Assembly: GCF_019976755.1 (NCBI RefSeq)
Contig: NZ_AP023441.1
Coordinates: 4,523,501 to 4,587,500, forward strand
Origin: Nostoc sp. MS1
GTDB taxonomy: Bacteria > Cyanobacteriota > Cyanobacteriia > Cyanobacteriales > Nostocaceae
Direction: 5' to 3'
DNA length: 64,000 bases
In this document: one piece after another, positions 54,813 through 63,708 of the stretch
How positions within the stretch are numbered: position 1 is the first letter of the stretch
Layout: every line of letters starts with the position of its first letter
The notes under the pieces: model-generated
What the model saw: only the letters and a program-made list of their open reading frames with translations
Database searches by the model: none
What the model was told of the DNA's origin: nothing
Program-made: the position numbers and the translations under genes

Positions 54813-56102
54813 TTAGGGAATCCCTGACGAATTATGTTCATGCCAACGCTGCAATGCCAATTGCTGAACTTCCCGCCAGGGAATTTTGTGTTTACGGGCT
54901 AATTCTGCACAATCTTCGTATTCTGGCTGCGCGTTGGCAATAACTTTTTCTGTTGATTGTCCTAGCCATGCTACTTTAATTCGCACTGTGCCGTATTTTG
55001 TTTCTACTTGTTGAAATTCTCGTTGTAGGGTGGTGCGTTGCTGAGTAGTGCGGCGGATTCCCAAGGTTGTAGTTTCGCGGAATAACACAGCTTCGCAATC
55101 AGATAGCCTTTCTGGATGGCAAATAACAGTGAGGAGAATCCCAGGACGGGATTTTTTCATGCCTATAGGCTGGGTGAAGACATCCAACGCACCCACAGCA
55201 AACAATGCCTCAAAAACATAACCGATCGCCTGCGGATTTAAATCATCAATTTGCGTTTCTAGTACAGAGATTGTCTCTAAATTTTGATGATTTGCCGCAG
55301 AATCCGTAACATTAAGCCTTGTAGCCGCACTTTCACCCAGCCAGAGGCGTAGTATATTAGGTATAGGTAGATTAATAGTACCAGCACCCAATCCTACCTT
55401 GTTAATTGTTATGGGTGGTGGGCTGCCAAAATCTCTGGCTAAGGTAGTGGCGATCGCCGCTCCTGTGGGTGTCACCAATTCCCTATCTATACCGTTGCTA
55501 TAAACTGGACAACCCCGCATTTCCCACAATTTTAAAACAGCTGGTACTGGCACTGCCATTTGTCCGTGGGCAGCGCGTACAGTTCCCCCACCAGTAGGAA
55601 AAGCCGAGCAATATAGCAAAGGAAATCCAGCATCATCACTATCAATTCCCAGCCAATCCAAGCCTAAACAAGTGCCAACGATGTCTACAATCGCATCCAC
55701 CGCACCCACTTCATGAAAATGAACCTTTTCAGGAGCAATCCCATGCACAGCCCCTTCAGCTACAGCTAATTGCCTGAATACAGCCAAACTCCAAGCCTCA
55801 GCCCTTGGCGGTAAACTAGCTTGCAAAATCATCTGCTCAATTTCTGGCAAGTGTCGCCCGTGGTGATGATGGTGTTCATGATGATCATGATGATGATGGT
55901 CTAATAAATCCACATGAACTTTAGTAGCTTCTTGAGCGTTCCGTTGTACCAACTCTGCACTTAACTTATATTCCTTGGCAATCCCTAAATTATTAAGTTT
56001 CTCTGTTAGGTAATCCACAGGCACACCAAGACTAACTAAGGCTCCCAGGCACATATCACCCGAAATACCCGTCGGACATTGAAGGTAGACAATTTTGTTC
56101 AT
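54813..56102 (-). CDS. larC: LarC-type nickel-pincer cofactor protein
   Basis: A 429-residue LarC family protein. LarC inserts nickel into the pyridinium thiocarboxylate made by LarB and LarE to form the nickel-pincer cofactor. The N-terminal LQCPTGISGDMCLGAL and VHFHEVGAVDAIVDIVG boxes and the metal-rich DHHHHDHHEHHHHHG are typical. The conserved C-terminus (KKSRPGILLTVICHPE, then TTLGIR) is also present. The start is set at ATG 56102; the upstream extension comes from an AATTCGT repeat. No larB, larE or larA-type gene lies nearby. Confidence 0.92.
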   Translation of the reverse strand: MNKIVYLQCPTGISGDMCLGALVSLGVPVDYLTEKLNNLGIAKEYKLSAELVQRNAQEATKVHVDLLDHHHHDHHEHHHHHGRHLPEIEQMILQASLPPRAEAWSLAVFRQLAVAEGAVHGIAPEKVHFHEVGAVDAIVDIVGTCLGLDWLGIDSDDAGFPLLYCSAFPTGGGTVRAAHGQMAVPVPAVLKLWEMRGCPVYSNGIDRELVTPTGAAIATTLARDFGSPPPITINKVGLGAGTINLPIPNILRLWLGESAATRLNVTDSAANHQNLETISVLETQIDDLNPQAIGYVFEALFAVGALDVFTQPIGMKKSRPGILLTVICHPERLSDCEAVLFRETTTLGIRRTTQQRTTLQREFQQVETKYGTVRIKVAWLGQSTEKVIANAQPEYEDCAELARKHKIPWREVQQLALQRWHEHNSSGIP

Positions 56103-56438
56103 AATTCGTAATTCGTAATTGGGATACTCTGCGGGTAGGCGCAAGTCTACGTAATTCATCATTAACACTGCTAAGTAAGTATTACGCATTCGTATTATTA
56201 ACTACGAATTATGTGACTTACCAGTAAAAATATGTATCTACAGTTTAAGCAATTGCTTCTGTATGTAAATATATGCAACGCTTAATTGTACATAAACTCG
56301 ATAGATAAGAGGTAGAGAGTTAGGGGAGATGAGATTCACCAACTGGGGGATGAGGGAGAAAATTTTACTCAGCATTCCTCACTCCCCACTCCCTACTCCC
56401 TACTCCCCACTCCCCAACATTCCGTAACCCAAACTTCT

Positions 56439-57098
56439 ATGGCAAAAATTATCCCTGTCCATCCTGATAATCCCCAGACTCGCAGAATAGAAGAAATAAG
56501 GTCAGCGCTTGCTAGTGGCGCGGTGATGCTTTATCCGACTGATACAGTTTATGCGATCGGTTGTGATCTAAATGTCAAGTCTGCGGTGGAGAAAGTGCGA
56601 CATATCAAGCAGTTAGCCAATGATAAACCACTGACGTTTTTATGCCCTTCACTGTCAAATGTAGCTACTTATGCCTTTGTCAGTGATACGGCTTACAGGA
56701 TCATGAAGCGGCTAATACCAGGAACTTACACGTTCTTGCTACCGGCGACTAAGTTAGTGCCGAGATTAGTCCAAAGTCCTAAACGTAAAACTACTGGTAT
56801 TCGCGTACCAAATCATACCGTATGTTTGGCGCTACTAGAAGCTCTGGGAAATCCGATTATTTCGACTTCTGCCCACCTGCCACCAGATGAAGCAGATAAT
56901 GGCAAAGTCGGAATCATTTCTGAATCCATAACCTCAAGGGCTGAATTGTTTGACCGCGTGGATAAATTAGTCGATGTGATTGTAGACACGGAACAGGAAC
57001 CAACTTATGAGGTGTCTACAATTGTAGATTTAACGGGAGATGAACCAATGATTACTAGGCGGGGGTTAGGCTGGGAAGCAGTTACAGCTTGGGTATAA
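56439..57098 (+). CDS. Sua5/YciO/YrdC-family protein
   Basis: A 219-residue Sua5-YciO-YrdC domain protein. The RNA/ATP-binding patch is clear: ALASGAVMLYPTDTVYAIGCD, KHIKxLANDKPLTFLC-like and GIRVPNH then STSAH. Members make threonylcarbamoyl-AMP for tRNA t6A; the YciO subgroup, which this resembles in length, may act differently. Together with tsaE (22987) the window has two candidate t6A-pathway genes, but they are not linked. It stands alone on the plus strand. Confidence 0.88.
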   Translation: MAKIIPVHPDNPQTRRIEEIRSALASGAVMLYPTDTVYAIGCDLNVKSAVEKVRHIKQLANDKPLTFLCPSLSNVATYAFVSDTAYRIMKRLIPGTYTFLLPATKLVPRLVQSPKRKTTGIRVPNHTVCLALLEALGNPIISTSAHLPPDEADNGKVGIISESITSRAELFDRVDKLVDVIVDTEQEPTYEVSTIVDLTGDEPMITRRGLGWEAVTAWV

Positions 57099-57543
57099 TA
57101 AGAAGCAGATGGATTGATAGAAGCTAGATGTATTAATAAATTTTCAATCCAAAATCTAAAATCTAAAATCCAAAATGGTATATGCTTCACATCCTTCCTT
57201 ATCGGTTTCGCAAGATGACTGCAAAAAAGCTCCACTTTCATCAGCGTCATACGTAAGTGTAGCGTGAGTGGATTTGACGAAACGCCTGTATTGCTTAACA
57301 CATTAAGCTTTTTAGCATTTTGGCAGGCAAAGCTAATAGGTGTGTGTTAACCTCGATTTGGTTGCGGATAGAAAAAGCGACACAATAGCTTATCTGTAAC
57401 TTTTTTTGATTGCGTACAGTCTTATATATAAGCAGTGCTTGTATTAGGCCTTGTGGATGAATGGTTTATTCTCCTGTGAAGCCTGGTTGCAAGTGCTGTT
57501 TGTGCATTGTATTTAAGGTGCAAGACCAAACCCAGGAAAATAC
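57099..57543. other. Upstream region of the HetZ-family gene
   Basis: About 445 bases. CCAAAAT/CTAAAAT heptamers lie at 57148-57176. I see no GGG-N5-CCC HetR-type core near the gene. An AGGA site stands seven bases before the ATG at 57544. No gene is present. Confidence 0.5.
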
Positions 57544-58758
57544 ATGAAAGTAAACCTTGCAAATCTACCAACCTCTACATCTGCTTTTGCTAGCAATGTT
57601 GTTGCTGCGGAATTACCAGCTACAGATGCAGTAATGCAATTTTTATTTCAAGAAATGCAGGCTCAAGTCAAAGCATCGCCCAATTGTATACAAGCTGTAG
57701 CTCTTCGTATTGCTAAAGAAGTAAATCGTATATGCGATAAAAGTTCTCGCATTCAAACATCTGGGGAGGTTCACTCTTGGCAATTGAATCTATGTCGTCA
57801 TCGTCTGCAAAAGTGCCTACATTACTATCAATTAGGTTCCAGGCGCGGAAGGGTAGAGTTACATAGTAGTTTGGGCGCTATGGTTTACCGTCATGTAACA
57901 ATAGCAGGTTCAGATTTGGGTTTTGACGGTCGTTACAGTTTAATTGAAGATTTTTTACAAGCGTTTTATATTGAGGCTATTAAAGCTTTCCGGCGAGAAA
58001 ATGAACTGCCTGAAGATTATACGCCACGCACTCAGTTACAACTAGCAGAGTATATGGCGTTTACTGAACAATATGCCAAGCGGCGGATTAATTTACCTGG
58101 GGGAAATAATCAACAATTAATTATATTACGCGCTCAAGGTTTTGCCCGTCGTCAGCCTCAAGAGACAACTGTAGATATTGAAATGGCAGTAGAATCTGCC
58201 AAAAGTGAGGAAGCAGAATCTTACCAGCGTAACTCGGCGGTACAACAAATCCGATCGCAGATGACTGCTCAAGCTAATTTTGATCCCTCAGAAGAATCAG
58301 AGCGCGATCGCATCATTGCCGAATTAGTTAAATATCTCGAATCCCAAGGACAATCCGACTGCATCGACTATCTTACCCTCAAGCTGCAAGACCTTTCCGC
58401 ACCAGAAATCGACCAAATTCTTGGACTCACCAGCCGTCAGCGCGACTACCTGCAACAGCGTTTTAAATATCATGTACAGAAGTTCGCTAAACAGCACCAA
58501 TGGCAATTAGTCCATCAATGGTTAGGTGCAGGTTTAGAACAGAAATTAGGCTTATCCGCCCAGCAGTGGGAAACGTTGATGAGTACAATTTCTCCCCAAC
58601 AGCAACAACTTCTAAAATTAAAGCTTGAGGGACAAAATGATCAGGCGATCGCTAAAACCTTAAAATGCACACCCAAGCAATTACAAAAACGCTGGACTGA
58701 ACTATTAGATATAGCTTGGGCTATCCGCAATGGCAATAATGAAATGCAAACAGGCTGA
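57544..58758 (+). CDS. HetZ-family protein
   Basis: A 404-residue protein that matches the HetZ family along its length: LRHRLQKCLHYYQLGSRRGRVELHS-type core (LHSSLGAMVYRHV), LIEDFLQAFYIEAIKAFRRENELP, LAEYMAFTEQYAKRRI, then GLTSRQRDYLQQRFKYHVQKFA and QNDQAIAKTLKCTPKQLQKRW, which looks like a sigma-like helix-turn-helix. HetZ controls early heterocyst differentiation in Anabaena. The usual hetZ neighbours (patU5, patU3) are absent here, so this is more likely a paralogue. No membrane segment. Confidence 0.78.
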   Translation: MKVNLANLPTSTSAFASNVVAAELPATDAVMQFLFQEMQAQVKASPNCIQAVALRIAKEVNRICDKSSRIQTSGEVHSWQLNLCRHRLQKCLHYYQLGSRRGRVELHSSLGAMVYRHVTIAGSDLGFDGRYSLIEDFLQAFYIEAIKAFRRENELPEDYTPRTQLQLAEYMAFTEQYAKRRINLPGGNNQQLIILRAQGFARRQPQETTVDIEMAVESAKSEEAESYQRNSAVQQIRSQMTAQANFDPSEESERDRIIAELVKYLESQGQSDCIDYLTLKLQDLSAPEIDQILGLTSRQRDYLQQRFKYHVQKFAKQHQWQLVHQWLGAGLEQKLGLSAQQWETLMSTISPQQQQLLKLKLEGQNDQAIAKTLKCTPKQLQKRWTELLDIAWAIRNGNNEMQTG

Positions 58759-58829
58759 CAATTCAAAATTCAAAATTATGGTTTTTGAACCTCTTCCTGG
58801 CCTCCCTTGTCCCCTCACTCCCCCATAAT

Positions 58830-59086
58830 TTAAAACACAATTGTCCAACCTTGCTTCTGTGCCTGTTTTCTGGTGTAGGAGACACCATGAATCTTGATGC
58901 CTTTGTCATCTAGGAGGGTAATAATACCACCATTGTTGTCTAGTTGGATACTATCGCTATCAATAGTTACTCTGAGGACTTCGCCTGGATTAATTGCACC
59001 CTCTAAAGGTTGTTTACGCTTGGCTCTATCTGCTAGGAACCAACCATTCAAATCTACTGTTTGCTGTGAAATATTAATTAAACTAA
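58830..59086 (-). pseudogene. C-terminal lamin-tail fragment of a DUF2278 gene split by an IS
   Basis: The frame, read from the IS edge, gives VSLINISQQTVDLNGWFL then ADRAKRKQPLEG and GVSYTRKQAQKQGWTIVF, the lamin-tail-like C-terminal domain of DUF2278 (YukJ) proteins. It is the same gene as the fragment at 60528-61292 and is joined in frame when the IS and one target duplication are removed. On its own it has no start codon of its own. Confidence 0.9.
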
Positions 59087-60538
59087 CAATACCTTAGCCA
59101 ATTTACGAGGGTTCAACGCCTGTAGAAACGTTATGAATACGTCCCAAAGAAGTAAGTTTGGCAAAAATCTGAGTTAATAAAATAGGCTCAGGTATTTCGG
59201 GAAGCATTTTTAAAATTTCACGGACATATCGAAAACCACGATAGTGAGCCTTAAGGTCAAGGATGCCGGAGTCGGGATTAAGGAGACGAAAATCCGCGAG
59301 AAGATGATGGGATAAGTTGACCATAAAGAATGCTAGATTAGCAGCATTAGTTACAGCAGTTTGACTTAAGTTCATAAAATCTTCCAATCCCCAAAATTGC
59401 TTGGCATCTCGAAAATTGAATTCGATCTGAAAGCGTAGCTTGTAGTAGTCAATTATTTTTTCAGATGACAATTTTAGATCACTAGAAAATAGAATTACAT
59501 GACTACGAGCATGAGTTTTAAGATTGGTTTTGACGAGAATAACTACATTTAGAGATTGGGCAAATTCTTTGTGAAGTAATGTAACTTGATAAACGTCAGT
59601 TTGGATATCATCATCAACGGTACTTTGACATAAATACTTCTTAGGTATGTTGTTGTAGTCAATTTTGTCTCCGTATTTACGACGAGAGCGACTATTGGGG
59701 TCAGGGTGTTGATAAGGTATATATAATGCTGAATCAGAGCGAAGCTTAGAAATTATATGCAAGTTAACTTGACGAGCCATCTGCAAGGCATTATTATTCC
59801 CAAAGTGTCCATCCAATACTAAGTAAGTAAGGGGAATAAATTTAGCTAATAACTTAAATAGCGACTTAATCATCTTCTGAATTCTGAGTAATTCAGATGT
59901 GAGAACTACCTGGGTTTTATTCTTGTTTTTACTTCCCTTTGGTCGCCCACGCCCACGTTTTTCTTGCGGTTTTATTTCTTTGGTTGGTGACGAGCTACTT
60001 TTTTCTATATCGCTCTTTATCACCTGTTCTATCTGAATCGGAAACGAGTGCCTTTGCTCAACACTGACTAATGATAATGTAAAAAAAGATAGCCCTGATA
60101 TGGGTTTACCAGCCAGGCTAGAAAAAAATCTATCCAGTCCATAAGTTTGTTTTCCTGATTTACTTATCACAACTTCATCTCCCGCTAGCAAATATATCTC
60201 ATTCGGACGAAATAAATGCTTGTGAAAGAATAACCAAAACAATGTCGCCCAAGGTATTACCGTATGAAAGAATCTCAACATCGTTCGATAACTGCCACCA
60301 CTACCTGTCCAACGAGAAATTCCCAACATCGTCACTCGGCCACTCATTGCTAACATGGCCAGGATTATCTGGTTCAATTGCCGCATCGTCGTAGCGTTTA
60401 TCTGCGGCAGGAGGCATTGCAGGAGTGATAAGATATCGGGCATGGGTTGATTGTGGCTTTTGAGTTGTCGTTTGGGAAGACAATAACTCTACTACATCAG
60501 CCCTCTCTCTTCACCCTCTTATTTTGGCTAAGGTATTG
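59087..60538 (-). mobile_element. Complete IS4-type insertion sequence
   Basis: A 1452 bp element. Its ends are perfect 15 bp inverted repeats, CAATACCTTAGCCAA at 59087-59101 and its complement at 60524-60538. The flanks carry the 6 bp direct duplication AACTAA (59081-59086 and 60539-60544). It encodes one transposase. The insertion lies inside a DUF2278 gene and looks recent, since duplication and both reading-frame halves are intact. Confidence 0.93.
59103..60443 (-). CDS. IS4-type DDE transposase
   Basis: A 446-residue transposase that would cut and paste its own element. The DDE residues are visible: first Asp in LLAGDEVVISKSGKQTYG, second in YLVLDGHFGNN, and the Glu in the YREK signature YKLRFQIEFNFRDAK (Y-x2-R-x3-E-x6-K). 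A basic GRGRPKGSKNKNK stretch lies between. The frame fills the element from its left end to about 95 bases from the right end and is intact, so the element may be active. The 6 bp target duplication is closer to some IS1634-like elements than to classical IS4. Confidence 0.93.
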   Translation of the reverse strand: MPDILSLLQCLLPQINATTMRQLNQIILAMLAMSGRVTMLGISRWTGSGGSYRTMLRFFHTVIPWATLFWLFFHKHLFRPNEIYLLAGDEVVISKSGKQTYGLDRFFSSLAGKPISGLSFFTLSLVSVEQRHSFPIQIEQVIKSDIEKSSSSPTKEIKPQEKRGRGRPKGSKNKNKTQVVLTSELLRIQKMIKSLFKLLAKFIPLTYLVLDGHFGNNNALQMARQVNLHIISKLRSDSALYIPYQHPDPNSRSRRKYGDKIDYNNIPKKYLCQSTVDDDIQTDVYQVTLLHKEFAQSLNVVILVKTNLKTHARSHVILFSSDLKLSSEKIIDYYKLRFQIEFNFRDAKQFWGLEDFMNLSQTAVTNAANLAFFMVNLSHHLLADFRLLNPDSGILDLKAHYRGFRYVREILKMLPEIPEPILLTQIFAKLTSLGRIHNVSTGVEPS

Positions 60539-61292
60539 AACTAACTGTCTCTTTATTTACATATTCTCCTGGCGGATTCACTAATGCCGCCACAATCTGA
60601 ACTGCCCCAGTGGTAACAACTGATGTGATGATATCTGTGTCATCTATTCTGTTGCCTGTAACATCGTCTGTGTGGAATGCTTGAGATTGGAATGCTAGGA
60701 ATATACCTACCCATTGATTTCTGGTTGGGTAGTAAATAAGTAGTCCACCATCTTGCCAAATGCCATTATCCCTTTGAAATTGGGCGGCGTTACCCTGGTT
60801 CATGTGGATGTCGTGAATACCATTACCTGGGAGAAATCCAAAATATTTGTCTTTAACATCAATTTCTGGCCCCCATCGTTCCCCAAAAGAATAGAGGACT
60901 GCATCGGTGGAGGCGATCGCTCTGGCAATATATAATTCTAGTAATTCATTCAAATCGTTGTCAGGCCCAGGCACATTATAAGGCAAAGGCCTCATCTGTT
61001 TAGGGTCAAACAAATTTCCCCGGATATAATCTAAAGCAATTCCCCCCGGCTGGCGTGGTAACTCATAAAAGCCAAAATCTAACTCTAGCAATTCTTTAGT
61101 CATGGGATGGGAGAAATTTTCATCCACAAGATACAGCAATTCTGAAGGGCTTTGCTGCGACTTAACATTGATAGCAATTCGGTGCTTTTGCTTGTTGTCG
61201 GTTACAAGTACTTGGTAATGAGGACTAGAGCCTTCACCCAACTTACGATTTAGCGCACGGCTTTTCAATACACCGTAATTCTTTAAGGGCAT
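60528..61292 (-). pseudogene. N-terminal fragment of a DUF2278 (YukJ) gene split by an IS
   Basis: About 250 residues remain before the frame runs into the insertion sequence and stops at TAG 60528-60530. The domain is DUF2278/YukJ: MPLKNYGVLKSRAL, INVKSQQSPSELLYLVDE, YIRGNLFDPKQMRPLPYN, HDIHMNQGN and VWIGIFLAFQSQ-like boxes. Function unknown. The start 61292 has AGGAG upstream. Joining it to 58830-59080 across one target duplication gives a 334-residue intact frame with a C-terminal lamin-tail domain. The gene is thus broken only by the IS. Confidence 0.9.
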
Positions 61293-61419
61293 TTTCTCTC
61301 CTAGTTTTCTGAGTATGAAACGCGACAACAGGTTAATTGCTGGTTAAGTTAGATAATTACTATATATAGCTATATAGCTTGAATTTGCTAGTATCCTGTA
61401 GGATGATATTTGAAATTCG

Positions 61420-62043
61420 TCAATTAGTAATACATAGCCCTAGCCAATGGGGATACGCATAAGAATCTGTAGCAAGTAACTTTAATTTTTCATAAATATT
61501 GAATACTGTGTTGGCTGTCGCTTGCAGATTTGCCATTACTCTGTCATCCTCACCATTGGCTTCTAAAGCTAGACTCCACCAAGGCTCATTTTGAATATGC
61601 AATTGGGTAACTTCCAAACTGCAACCATTATCAATACACTCTTCATTAGTAGGTTGTACTGAGAAATCAGTAAAAACTTGATAAAGCTGCAAATACCGTA
61701 CTTTCTGTACTCTTACCCAAGAAGTTGTGCCTAACACTATTGCTGGTTGAAAAGCTTCTCCTGTGGCATCATTACAAGACCACTTAGTCCATTTTTCAGC
61801 TTTTCCGCTTACAAATTCCCCAAAACTGACTATCCCCAGTTCTGCTGTTCGCCATTTAATTTCCAAACTACCTTCTCGAAGCTTGATTCCCAAAAAATCA
61901 GATCCTGGAATGTAGAGATACACATCTTCTCTTTGTTGTGGTAATTGCTCGTGGTCAATTAAACAATACTCATCAAACCAAACTTTGATACCATCCGGTA
62001 TCCTACCAGGATAAAACCAACGTAATTCGTTACTTATAAGCAT
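61420..62043 (-). CDS. Hypothetical protein
   Basis: A 207-residue soluble protein, probably beta-rich at the N-terminus (ELRWFYPGRIP, IKVWFDEYCL) with RVQKVRYLQLYQV in the middle. No signal peptide or known motif. It lies 127 bases upstream of the split DUF2278 gene on the same strand and may have been co-transcribed with it. I do not recognise the family; an unusual binding or CYTH-like fold is only a guess. Confidence 0.6.
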   Translation of the reverse strand: MLISNELRWFYPGRIPDGIKVWFDEYCLIDHEQLPQQREDVYLYIPGSDFLGIKLREGSLEIKWRTAELGIVSFGEFVSGKAEKWTKWSCNDATGEAFQPAIVLGTTSWVRVQKVRYLQLYQVFTDFSVQPTNEECIDNGCSLEVTQLHIQNEPWWSLALEANGEDDRVMANLQATANTVFNIYEKLKLLATDSYAYPHWLGLCITN

Positions 62044-62227
62044 AATTTAAAGTGCTGTTAGCGGTAGCGGCGCGTTTAGCGCGTGCTGAGTGCTGAGTTA
62101 ATAATTTCTCCCTTATCTCCCCCATCCCCCTCTCCTTTTCTAGCCATGCGTTCCAGTTGATGGGACAATGAAAATGAGAAATCATGCTTACTTAAATATT
62201 GCTTCCAGCCTAAAGGAATCTGTAAAG

Positions 62228-62773
62228 ATGTGGAAAAAGATTTTATTCATGTTGCTGTTGGTGTTGAGTTTTAGCCTCAGTAATCCTAATGTAGCCCAGG
62301 CGGCTGGATTCAAAAGCTTTGTAGATACTGCTGATGGCTATGAGTTTTTATACCCTAATGGCTGGTTGCAAGTAAAAGTTGCTAACGGTCCCGATGTGGT
62401 ATTTCACGATTTAATCGAAATTTCTGAAAATGTCTCTGTAGTAATTAGTCCAGTTCCAGACAACAAAACTTTAAAGGAATTGGGTACGCCCACAGAGGTA
62501 GGTTATAAACTAGGAAAAGCAGCCTTAGCACCTCCAGATTCTGGTCGTAAGGCTGAACTAGTTAACGCCTCCGAAAAAGAAACAGAAGGTAAAACTTACT
62601 ACAAGCTTGAGTATTTAGTAAAACTTCCCAATCAGAAAGAACGTCATAACATTGCTAGTGTAGCTGTTAGTCGTGGTAAGGTTTTCACCTTTAACGCTTC
62701 CATTCCTGAAAAACGTTGGGGTAAAGTTAAACGGGCGATGGAAGAAGTTGTAAATTCTTTTACCGTATATTGA
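62228..62773 (+). CDS. PsbP/CyanoP-like protein
   Basis: A 181-residue PsbP-domain protein. The family block GFKSFVDTADGYEFLYPNGW follows a signal peptide ending AQA. CyanoP-type proteins help assemble or stabilise photosystem II on the lumen side of the thylakoid. Most cyanobacterial CyanoP proteins are lipoproteins, but here there is no lipobox Cys: the region reads LSNPNVAQA. The start at 62228 (MWKKIL) begins the signal peptide; an upstream ATG adds 20 polar residues. Confidence 0.85.
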   Translation: MWKKILFMLLLVLSFSLSNPNVAQAAGFKSFVDTADGYEFLYPNGWLQVKVANGPDVVFHDLIEISENVSVVISPVPDNKTLKELGTPTEVGYKLGKAALAPPDSGRKAELVNASEKETEGKTYYKLEYLVKLPNQKERHNIASVAVSRGKVFTFNASIPEKRWGKVKRAMEEVVNSFTVY

Positions 62774-62775
62774 CC

Positions 62776-62960
62776 AAATAATTCGTAATTCGTAATTCGT
62801 AATTAAAGAGGGTTTGAGCCAACACTAAATCATTTGACACGTTCCGCGTTCGCGTAAGCGTCTTGTAGAGAACGTAGAGAAGATTTGGTGATGCTTGTGA
62901 GTGGTGGGTTTCAGCTAACACTGATTGTAACTACGAATTACGAATTATCAATTACGAATT
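62776..62960. repeat. Inverted AATTCGT repeat block upstream of maf
   Basis: AATTCGTAATTCGTAATT near 62778-62802 and TACGAATTACGAATT near 62933-62960 are inverted copies with about 130 bases between, including GTTCCGCGTTCGCGTAAGCG. The end of the block adjoins the maf start. Confidence 0.7.
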
Positions 62961-62993
62961 ATGTTGATGTATAAGCAAAATGTGCAACTGTTT

Positions 62994-63596
62994 ATGACAA
63001 CTCCGCAATTCGTACTAGCCTCTGCTTCTCCAGCACGTCGTCGTCTGCTGCAATCTGTTGGTATTGAACCGATAGTTAGCCCTAGTGATTTTGATGAGTC
63101 GCAAATCCAAGAGACTGAAGTTGAACAGTTGGTGCAAATTCTCGCTAAATGTAAGGCGGAGACTGTAGCACCACAGTTTCCCTCAGCTTTGGTGATGGGT
63201 TGCGATTCGGTATTAGCTATTGATGGTAAGATTCATGGTAAGCCAACCGATGCTAATGAAGCGATCGCTCGTTGGCAAATGATGCGCGGTAATATTGGCG
63301 ACCTCTATACTGGTCATGTTTTAATTGATAATGTACAAAACCTGACTATAGTCAAGCCTCAAGTTACAAGAGTTTACTTTGCCAATATTAGCGATCGCAC
63401 CATTCAAGCCTATGTCGCCACAGGCGAACCCCTCAAGTGTGCAGGTGCGTTTGCTTTAGAAGGTTTCGGTAGTTTATTTATAGAAAAAATAGCAGGTTGC
63501 CACAGCAATGTAATTGGGTTGAGCTTACCCTTGCTGCGGCAAATGCTAGAAGAATTAAATTATGATGTCACTGATTTTTGGAAAATTAGTCATTAG
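62994..63596 (+). CDS. maf: Maf-type nucleotide pyrophosphatase
   Basis: A 200-residue Maf protein that hydrolyses non-canonical or pyrimidine nucleoside triphosphates. The N-terminal FVLASASPARRRLLQ, VMGCDSVLAIDGKIHGKP and TGEPLKCAGAFALEGFG boxes are the standard active site. The start 62994 (MTTPQFVL) is where conservation begins. The stop TAG lies inside a heptamer repeat element. No other gene shares its strand here except the PsbP-like gene upstream. Confidence 0.92.
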   Translation: MTTPQFVLASASPARRRLLQSVGIEPIVSPSDFDESQIQETEVEQLVQILAKCKAETVAPQFPSALVMGCDSVLAIDGKIHGKPTDANEAIARWQMMRGNIGDLYTGHVLIDNVQNLTIVKPQVTRVYFANISDRTIQAYVATGEPLKCAGAFALEGFGSLFIEKIAGCHSNVIGLSLPLLRQMLEELNYDVTDFWKISH

Positions 63597-63622
63597 TCAA
63601 CAGTCCATAGTCAAAAGGCAGG
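63585..63622 (+). repeat. Heptamer-repeat element (CATTAGT family)
   Basis: ATTAGTCATTAGTC, then AACAGTCCATAGTC and AAAAGGCAGG. It contains the maf stop codon and is nearly identical to 48291-48335. Confidence 0.85.
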
Positions 63623-63708
63623 AAGCAGGGACAAGGTAGGAAATACTTCTTTACTCACTCAACACTTCCCACTCCCTACTCCCTACTCCCCACTCAGCAC
63701 TCTCTAAC

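Noticed and set aside
57005..57301. Minus-strand frame of 98 codons
   Set aside because: It overlaps the end of the Sua5/YciO gene and a heptamer repeat (DFRFWI), with no support as a gene.
57544..58758. Calling this gene hetZ itself
   Set aside because: The patU genes that usually precede hetZ and a HetR-type site are not seen, so only the family is assigned.
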